This document shows positions 7,012-13,219 of a stretch of DNA of 13,219 nucleotides, piece by piece. This DNA comes from Rhizopus sp. PT2906. Lineage: Eukaryota > Mucoromycota > Mucoromycetes > Mucorales > Rhizopodaceae. How positions within the stretch are numbered: the first letter of the stretch is position 1; the number at the start of each line of letters is the position of its first letter. The stretch is taken from assembly GCA_025529335.1 (NCBI GenBank), contig JAMYHX010000764.1, positions 1-13,219 on the forward strand. Direction: 5' to 3'. The translations under genes and the position numbers were made by a program. Below the pieces are notes generated by a model. The model did not search any database and was not told the DNA's origin. It worked only from the letters and a program-made list of their open reading frames with translations.

Positions 7012-9031
7012 ATGGGAAAGAGAAAGGGTGGCACAGTCTTTACTTCGTCTGTGCCTGGCATGGAATTTGATCTTGAAGGACCCACAGTAGATCATCTCTT
7101 TGACATTTCAGCCATTCAAAACAAAATTGTTTATCAAGACATTCATGCTCAACTTGAGGAATGGGAAATCCTAGAAAAAAGGTAATAACATTCATATATC
7201 CTGCGTGCTGGGAATACGGCGTATCTTAAATTTTATCTTTAGTGACGCTGTTCCTTATTTACCAGCGAGAACAGAGCCTGTCAACGTCAAGGTAGGCATT
7301 GAAGAAAAGACATCGGTTCGACTTGATTTATTTGGCTCTATCCGACTTGGTAAGGCTGCTTTCTTTTCTATTATCTGTTGATCCAATTATTTCTTCTTTA
7401 GCAAACCACTTTAAATACAAAAAAGGTTACCTGCTCAACACAGGAGGAAACACATGGGGTTTGGATTTCGTGCCCAAAGTAGAATCCAGGGACACCAGTC
7501 CCTTTATTCAGTATCTTGCTGTTGCTGGCTACCGGGGCGCTTCTGAGGAACGCATCGGATTGAATGAAGAACAACCAACAGGGACATATAAGAACTGTGT
7601 TCAGCTATGGAAGCTCAAGTTATCAGTGAAGCAAGAACCAGAGGAGCCACTTTTGGATGTGTGCATTCTGCATGATTTTGGTGCTGTGTACGACCTCAAG
7701 TGGTGTCCCTATGGTGTCTATGAAGAGGTAATGAGAGAACGATTGTCTTTTGCTTGTGCTCATCTACAAACTATAGGTGCTCGAAGACACAGGAAATGGA
7801 TTACCCAAACTAGGTATATTAGCCATGGCTTGTGGCGATGGTACGATCAGAACCTTAGTTGTGCCACACCCTGACGCGCTCAGAACGAGTTTAAATTTGA
7901 ATCATAACACGGTATATCGTAAGTTGAGGTAAAAAAAAGAAAGGTGTAAAAAAACACACAGAAAATGTGATACATACTGATTTATTACATTAAAAAAAGT
8001 ACGTGTCAAGTCGAGTCGATGCACGTTTGCCGCCACGAACTCAAAGCCATTGACCATTCAGTGGGGTGGACATAAAAAACTTGCTTCAGGTGGAACAGGC
8101 AATGATGTGAGTATATGGAACATGGAGTCTGCCTTGACTCAACCGACCACACGCTACGGACAGCACTTGATTTTCTCATATGTTGTCCTGGATTCCCCTT
8201 CAAAATGCATCACCTGGAGAGGCCAAGAAGATCCATACCATATCATCGTTTGTGGATTCGATGGTCAAATACAAGTGATTGATATACGTGATCCATGTAT
8301 CCCGTTTACGTTTATGAGATCTAGAGGTAACGTAGCCTTTATACATTACGGTCTGTGTGTCCTTATAAAAAACATAGGTCCTGTCTATGCGGCTTCTTGG
8401 GTAGGACACGCTCCCATGTTGTTAGTTGCAGGTAGTGAGGACTCAGTTCGTGGCATGACGTACTATCCAGGTCTGACTCCTTGCTTGACAAAGTATGGAA
8501 ATTTGCCTGGTCCGTGCTGGCACTTGGGTACATCAGAACATCATGGTCAATTTCTTACGGCCACTGCCACTGGTTGGCTTGCATCAGCTAATATGTATCA
8601 ATATAAAGGAAGAGTGGCGGTAAGTTAGTAATCCTTTGATAAATATTTGTAGACTGATTAGTCTGAATGATAGAGTCTTTATCATTACTATATTTATAAA
8701 CTTTGTTACAGCGAAGAAACAAACACCTATGTATATATTGATGGCATAGGATTTAAAGTAAGATATTCTAATATTTACTCCACTTGTATTAAAATGTATT
8801 ATAGTCACAGGAAGAGATTGCAAAGACCCCACAATATGAGCTTTTCACTGTAGGCGAAGTGTCTCTTCAAAGGGTAGATATAGATCAATACTTATGACGT
8901 TTATTCTCACGCAAACAAATATATAGGCGGTGTGGAACCCCAACAGGAGGACGGCAGGATTTATCGCTTCTGCCGGTTCTGCGGGGCTATGTCGAATTGA
9001 GTTTGAAGGACGAGGATCCAAATGGGAATAA
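7012..9031 (+). CDS. WD40-type TFIIIC subunit (Sfc6/Tfc6/GTF3C2 family)
   Basis: Nine exons by my model: 7012-7181, 7243-7349, 7402-7727, 7777-7918, 8000-8326, 8378-8619, 8674-8757, 8805-8873, 8927-9031. The total is 1572 nt and 523 residues, with all phases agreeing. Introns are 47-81 nt and all GT-AG. The protein has a short Lys-rich start and an acidic N-terminal region, then a degenerate WD40 propeller. Recognisable family segments are GGNTWGLDFVP, YLAVAGY, VQLWKLKL, GAVYDLKWCP, LGILAMACGDGTIRTLVVP, LTIQWGGHKKLASGGTGNDVSIWN, GQIQVIDIRDP, VAGSEDSVRGM, and the last blade AVWNPNRRTAGFIASAGSAGLC. This matches the subunit that, in the B module of TFIIIC, helps recognise the B box of tRNA genes for RNA polymerase III. 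The intron 7919-7999 and the exon at 8674 are the least certain parts. The TAA stop lies within AATAAA. Confidence 0.8.
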
Positions 9032-9032
9032 A
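9027..9032 (+). terminator. AATAAA overlapping the stop codon of the TFIIIC gene
   Basis: The TAA stop (9029-9031) is part of AATAAA. If used, the 3' UTR would be only about 10-30 nt. The next gene starts 123 bp downstream, so a short 3' UTR fits the spacing. Confidence 0.4.
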
Positions 9033-9154
9033 GATATTTAGATTCAGCCAATTTACGAACCGACACTATTTCATTCACCCCCCTTCCCCCAAAGTTTTTT
9101 GTTTCCCCTTTTGTGTGTGTACATACAATTGAGTGTGTGTATAAGTGAAAAAAG

Positions 9155-9812
9155 ATGACAAAGGAACATGAAATTATCAAGCAGGACGAATTGATCCAAC
9201 AAGAAAACTCGATTGATTATGTTAAAAACCTTCGTTCGTCCGAAGATTGGGAAGAAGTTATAGCTTATGAGCACATGTCTCCTTCAGCCAAGTCTCACTC
9301 ATTGACAGCGACTACCTTGAGAGGAGAAGGCATGATCGGTAGACTTCCTTTAAAATTTTACAACAAAGATAAGACAGAATGCGTCATGGTAGCCCATTTT
9401 GGCATCAATCTGTAAGACAGGCATACTTTGTTTATCGCTTATAGTAACGTTTCAGTAGATGTGGCCATGATGGTATTATTCATGGCGGTCTTGCTGCTAC
9501 CATTTTAGATGAAATGCTCGCCTATGTGGTAAGAAAACAGAGCTTATATAAAAAAAATGATGGTCTAATGTATCAACATAGACTATACCCAATTTACCCA
9601 ATCTGACAGGTTTCACAGCCAATCTGAATGTTGATTATCGTAAACCGATCATTGCCAATCAATGGGTCATTATCAAGGGCAAGCTTGAAAAGTTAGAAGG
9701 TCGTAAGGCATGGGGAAAAGCATCGATTGAATCACTTGATCATGTTCTCTTGACAGAAGCAACAGCTTTATACATTAGTCCACGTACAGATGGACCTGTT
9801 ACCAAATTTTGA
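9155..9812 (+). CDS. PaaI-type HotDog acyl-CoA thioesterase-like protein
   Basis: Exons 9155-9411, 9459-9528 and 9582-9812 encode 185 residues. The introns are 47 nt (phase 2) and 53 nt (phase 0). The first acceptor is a CAG-TAG pair; I use the second because it gives INLCGHDGIIHGGL, the usual form of the motif. After an acidic N-terminal helix (~1-40) comes a HotDog fold: strands around GRLPLKFY and VMVAHFGINL, the HGG motif (94-96) leading into the long helix (LAATILDEMLAYV, with D103/E104), then TANLNVDYRKPI and the late strands around KLEGRKAWGKASIE. Family members hydrolyse acyl-CoA thioesters; the closest fungal relatives I know are Fmp10/THEM4-like proteins. There is no clear mitochondrial presequence, so a cytosolic location is likely. 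Substrate is unknown. Confidence 0.85.
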
Positions 9813-10184
9813 TTGTATGACTGCACACACTTTTAGACAATAATAAAGTAGATATTATTAAACAAATAAAGCTCTCCCTTTCTTTACTAGATCTGGTTTA
9901 CATCATTGTTATCTGATCTATCGAAAACTAGATTTATCATCAGGGGACATGCATATTCCATCTGGTCAAAAAAGGGCTTGATCCTCTTTTTTCTATTCGT
10001 ATCCTTTTGGGATCCTGCTTTTTTGAGAGTCATAATAAATTCGATTTCAGATAAGCTGCGTCCTAGCGATGTCATTTTATGCAGGATGTGACAGGCAAAT
10101 TACGTCTTTTTACAAATTTAAAAAAAAAAAATACAAAGAGAGTGTAAAGGGTCCTTTTTGTCATTTTTTTTATACAAGTTCAAA
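9813..10184. other. Intergenic: thioesterase 3' UTR and NPT promoter
   Basis: 372 bp. AATAAA occurs at 9842-9847 and again at 9865-9870, both good signals for the thioesterase mRNA. The rest is AT-rich, with an A run at about 10121-10130 and T-rich sequence with TATACAAG just before the ATG at 10185. Open frames on both strands (9906-10091 plus, 9887-10075 minus) overlap each other and show no family similarity. Confidence 0.5.
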
Positions 10185-11542
10185 ATGACTCATCAAGTAT
10201 TTCCTTCCATTCTTGACAATGACCTCTACAAGTTCACCATGCAGAACGCTGTCTTTACTTATTACAAGAGAGATATTCCTGTTGTGTATCAGTTTACAAA
10301 CAGAGAGAAGCAACTTCAACTGAACGCTGAAGCTGTTGACTGGCTCCAGAAGCAAATCGATGGTAAGCTTCGTCTATAATAAGTTTTGCTCTTTTCTTTT
10401 TCTTACCATTTTCAAACATAGACCTGGAGAATCTTCATTTGACAGATGCAGAACGTGAATACTTATCAGGCTATCCTTACTTTCAACAAGACTATATCGA
10501 CTTTTTATATCAATTTCGTTACAAACCAAAAGAGCAAGTGAAACTCAAATTTGACAAGACAACCAATGACCTTGAACTAGAAGTCGTTGGTAATTGGCAT
10601 GAGACAATTCTTTATGAAGTTCCTTTACTTGCTCTCATTTCTGAAGCTTATTTCCGTTTTGTCGACAAGGACTGGAACTATGACGGTCAATATGAGCATG
10701 CAGCCGAAAAGGCACGTGTCTTGCTGGAACATGGTTGTGCATTTGCAGAATTTGGTACGCGTCGACGACGTGATTTCAAAACACAGGATATGGTCATACG
10801 CGCATTGAAGGAAACCTTTGAAACTTACAAAACCAACTGTTTACAGGAAGGAAAGGAGGTCAAGGGTCTATTGACAGGTACAAGTAATGTATACTTTGCC
10901 ATGAAATACGCAATGAATGCAATTGGTACTGTTGGTAAGTTGTTTATTCTTGCTTTTTTTTTTTTTTTTTTTTTTTACTTATTCACTTTAGCTCATGAGT
11001 TCTTTATGGCCGTTTCCGCTCTTGAAAACGTTCAGCACGCTAATCGTGAAACACTTGGCATATGGCACAAGGTGTACAAAGGAGCACTTGGTATTGCATT
11101 GACAGATACGTTCACCACCCCTATCTTCTTGAAGGATTTCCAGTATGACTTGGCAAGTGTGTATACGGGTGTACGTCATGATTCAGGTGATCCTATGCAA
11201 TTTACAGAGACCATCGTGAATCACTACAAGTCCATTGGCATTGATCCTAGCACAAAGACGATCGTATTCTCTGATTCTCTCAATGTGGAAAGAGCTATTG
11301 CTTTATATGACCATGCAAAGAAGTTGGGTATCAAGCCTAGCTTTGGTATCGGGACATCACTCACAAACGACTTTAAAAAGGCGAGTGATGGAAAGACAAA
11401 GAGCAAGCCTTTGAACATTGTGATCAAGATTAAAGAGTGTATAGGAAAACGCGTGATAAAATTAAGTGATGATGTTTTGAAACACAGTGCAGATGAAGCA
11501 ACCATTTCAGCATTTGAACACGAGTTGGGCATAACTAAATAA
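10185..11542 (+). CDS. NPT1: Nicotinate phosphoribosyltransferase
   Basis: Exons 10185-10362, 10422-10934 and 10992-11542 encode 413 residues, the usual length for the PncB/Npt1 family. Introns are 59 and 57 nt, both phase 1. The enzyme makes nicotinate mononucleotide from nicotinate and PRPP with ATP, the entry step of the Preiss-Handler NAD salvage pathway. Family signatures are DNDLYKFTMQ (11-20), EFGTRRRRD (169-177), GTSNVYFAMK (from 212), H232 in TVAHEF, VRHDSGDP (291-298), FSDSLNVERA, and the phosphate-binding FGIGTSLTNDF near the end. H232 corresponds, as I recall, to the histidine that is autophosphorylated by ATP in the yeast enzyme. The second intron splits the Ala codon right before it. 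The ATG at 10185 has AAA before it and starts exactly where the family starts. The TAA stop lies in AATAAA. Confidence 0.95.
10954..10976 (+). repeat. Run of 23 T inside the second NPT intron
   Basis: An uninterrupted T homopolymer of about 23 nt forms the pyrimidine tract of the 57-nt intron at 10935-10991, followed by ACTTATTCACTTTAG. It is the longest homopolymer in the window and takes up 40% of the intron. Confidence 0.9.
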
Positions 11543-11543
11543 A
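11538..11543 (+). terminator. AATAAA overlapping the NPT stop codon
   Basis: The TAA stop (11540-11542) is part of AATAAA. The next start codon is 136 bp away, so polyadenylation must occur soon after the stop unless the transcripts overlap. Confidence 0.4.
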
Positions 11544-11678
11544 GATGAGTGTATAGACTATAGAGAGAGAGAGAGAGAGAAAAAGGGGGACCATTTAAAG
11601 TGTAAGCGAACAATTTGAAGTCACAAAGAATGTATCTATTATATAAAAAATGATTGTGTGTGTGTAATTAAAATAAAC
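11543..11678 (+). promoter_or_regulatory. Short intergenic promoter with GA and TG repeats
   Basis: Only 136 bp separates the NPT stop from the ArfGAP start. It contains a (GA)n run (about 11562-11581), a TATATAAAAAA element (about 11639-11649) and a short (TG)n run (11655-11664). The TATA-like element lies about 35 bp before the ATG, so the 5' UTR would be very short if it is used. Confidence 0.4.
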
Positions 11679-12710
11679 ATGGACTTTACCAAAGGCAAAA
11701 ATTGGAAACAACCCTTCAAGGGCAAAAGAAGATCGAAAAAAAGTGTCTCTCAAGAAGAGGTGTCACTCTCACCTTCCTATGAGTTCTTGGAAGAGATACG
11801 ACAAAGGGATCCATTGAATAAAGCATGTGCTGATTGTTCAGCTGAGAACCCAGAGTGGTGTTCGATCAATTTGGGCGTTGTGATTTGCATAGGTAAATAC
11901 AACAGGGACATAGCATAAACATATCTTGATGATATTTACCATAAAAGAAATGAGCCATGATATTTTATTATAGAATGCTCTGGGGTTCACCGTAGTCTTG
12001 GTACACATATTTCCAAAGTTCGATCGCTTACCCTCGACCTGTTTTCACCGCAAGTGAGCCAGTTGATGCTGCTGATTGGAAACCAAAATGCCAACAGTAT
12101 CTGGGAGGCATCTAAGCCAGAGAACAAACCAGAGTGGAATACGGATAAGGAGACAAGGCACCAATTTATTTATGCAAAGTATGTTCAAAAGAGATTCATG
12201 AAGCCCAGTAAAGGTGTTCCATCTATGCAACTGCTAGAGGCACTTGAAAGTAAAAATGTGCTAAAGGCATTAGAAGCTATCGCGCATGGAGCTGATGTAA
12301 ATGACCCTTATCCAGTGGACATGCTACCCAATCCTGTGTCACTTGTACCGTCTTCCAGTGTTTTCTTACGTCTGCCTGTCTTGGATGTGCAAGGTAATCC
12401 TTATCCCGACAAGGTGATTGATATATCTATTCCACCACGCCCAGCACCCAAGACCAAGAAAGAGTATTATGTGATCAGGTACCCGATACACCTTGCATTA
12501 TATCATCATGACTTTACTATGGCCGAACTTTTATTTCAGTATGGATCAGATACTCATAAGCTAGATGAAGTAACTGGATGCTCATTGGCTGATCTTATCG
12601 GTTATGGTCATCATGTCCTTCAAGACGATATATTCGAGTATTTAAATAACAAGAATCGATCAAGAGGACAGGCGCTCATAAGCAAGCTAAACCATATTCC
12701 ATCAAAATAA
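11679..12710 (+). CDS. ArfGAP domain protein with C-terminal ankyrin-like region
   Basis: Exons 11679-11892 and 11974-12710 encode 316 residues. The 81-nt intron is phase 1, in the codon for E72, inside the zinc finger. The ArfGAP domain (~35-150) has the full C50-x2-C53-x16-C70-x2-C73 finger followed by R78 four residues on (CSGVHR), the catalytic arginine finger, then SLGTHISKVRSLTLD. It would speed GTP hydrolysis by Arf GTPases in vesicle traffic. After a YVQKRFM segment the C-terminal part (~185-300) shows ankyrin-like stretches (LLEALESKNVLKALEAIAHGADVN; YPIHLALYHHDFTMAELLFQYGSD), as in ACAP/ASAP-type proteins. No BAR or PH domain lies upstream: the N-terminus is a short basic segment and the previous gene ends 136 bp away. 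The stop TAA lies in AATAAA. Confidence 0.88.
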
Positions 12711-12711
12711 A
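12706..12711 (+). terminator. AATAAA overlapping the ArfGAP stop codon
   Basis: The TAA stop (12708-12710) is part of AATAAA, the third such case among the plus-strand genes here. T-rich sequence follows directly, as is usual downstream of a cleavage site. Confidence 0.4.
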
Positions 12712-12827
12712 TTATCTTTTTCCATAATAGTGAAAAGTATAAACATGGTTACACTAGGCAATAGAGGTGACTTTTTCTCCTTTTTTCACTCTATAGAATT
12801 GAGGTTCTTCTTCTTTTTCTCTCTCTC

Positions 12828-12871
12828 TTTTTTTTTTATATATTATATTATATTATATTTATATATATATA
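12828..12871. repeat. T run and TATAT/ATATT low-complexity tract
   Basis: A T homopolymer passes into TATATTATAT-type repeats and (AT)n, ending at AGCGC near 12875. It lies about 50-90 bp upstream of the ATG at 12922 and contains several TATA-like sequences, so it may serve as core promoter for the last gene. Confidence 0.7.
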
Positions 12872-12921
12872 GCGCTAATACAAATACAAGCTGTATTTTC
12901 GCTATTATATACAATCATCCA

Positions 12922-13219
12922 ATGGAAGCTATAAACAAAAAGGTATGTGTGCCTTCTATTGTGTGTTGGTGCATAATACCCTTAACAAATATATATAAAT
13001 GTAGCGACCTATGCCCTTTGCAGTGTTAAAAGTACAACTTAAAAAGTTAGTTGAGCAATATGATAAGACGGGCAAGGGAGTCATATTTACAAGAGATTTA
13101 ATTACATTAATTGGTCGGTTCGAAGAAAGTAACGATATCCTTCTCTTGACAGACGAACAAAAGAAGGCTATTTTGCCCTATACTTCAAGTAATCCCGATT
13201 TAGAAATGACACCAGATGA
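12922..13219 (+). CDS. Unrecognised protein, N-terminal part (continues past window end)
   Basis: Model: exon 12922-12942 (MEAINKK), a 62-nt phase-0 intron 12943-13004 (GTATGT, CTTAAC branch-like site, TGTAG), then an exon from 13005 that stays open to the window edge with 71 complete codons. The visible protein begins RPMPFAVLKVQLKKLVEQYD and continues through EESNDILLLTDEQKKAILPYTS. It looks soluble and helical. DKTGKGVIFTRD resembles a degenerate EF-hand loop (acidic positions 1 and 12, Gly at 6, Ile at 8), but position 5 is Lys, so calcium binding is doubtful. The apparent TGA at the last bases is out of frame. I do not recognise the family; the start codon is a best guess. Confidence 0.55.

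Noticed and set aside
8845..9274. Minus-strand frames across the TFIIIC 3' end and thioesterase 5' end
   Set aside because: Antisense shadows of well-supported exons with no similarity of their own.
11224..11613. 129-codon minus-strand frame
   Set aside because: Antisense to the last NPT exon and the GA repeat (giving Ser/Leu runs); the plus strand explains the region fully.

Overview
The window looks like nuclear DNA of a filamentous fungus, most likely an early-diverging one (Mucoromycota; Mucorales is my best guess, by inference only). The DNA is AT-rich and microsatellite-rich. Genes are interrupted by very short GT-AG introns (47-81 nt), intergenic gaps are short, polyadenylation signals are AATAAA-type, and the recognisable proteins are all eukaryotic. 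I see no rRNA, tRNA, CRISPR array, prophage or intact transposon.

Layout. (1) 1-111: last exon of a CMGC-type protein kinase. (2) 112-1663: long stretch with no supportable gene. (3) 1664-2920 and 3414-4580: two tandem, diverged paralogues for type I membrane proteins. Each has a signal peptide, a Kre9/Knh1-like beta domain, a Ser/Thr-rich stalk, one membrane helix and a Gln/Pro-rich cytosolic tail. Each has a single phase-0 intron at the same place, the inner end of the membrane helix, and both tails carry an LPPY motif and YQKP motifs. (4) 4581-5775: gene-poor spacer with a TG/TA microsatellite. (5) 5776-6189 (+) and 6215-6679 (-): a small protein with a duplicated Cys/His knuckle and a helical, possibly TPR-like protein, convergent with only 25 bp between stop codons. 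(6) 7012-9031: nine-exon gene for a WD40-type TFIIIC subunit (Sfc6/Tfc6/GTF3C2 family). (7) 9155-9812: three-exon PaaI-type HotDog thioesterase. (8) 10185-11542: three-exon nicotinate phosphoribosyltransferase (NPT1 family). (9) 11679-12710: two-exon ArfGAP with C-terminal ankyrin-like sequence. (10) 12922-13219: 5' end of an unrecognised gene, cut by the window edge.

Exon structures were built by hand from splice consensus, reading frame and family similarity. Every complete multi-exon model closes in frame with a total length divisible by three. The housekeeping genes (Pol III transcription, acyl-CoA hydrolysis, NAD salvage, Arf GTPase control) do not form a pathway; they are simply densely packed on one strand. 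The most interesting material is the tandem membrane-protein pair, the convergent pair with a shared bidirectional poly(A) element, and several introns whose retention or shifted splicing would keep the frame or delete a whole domain.
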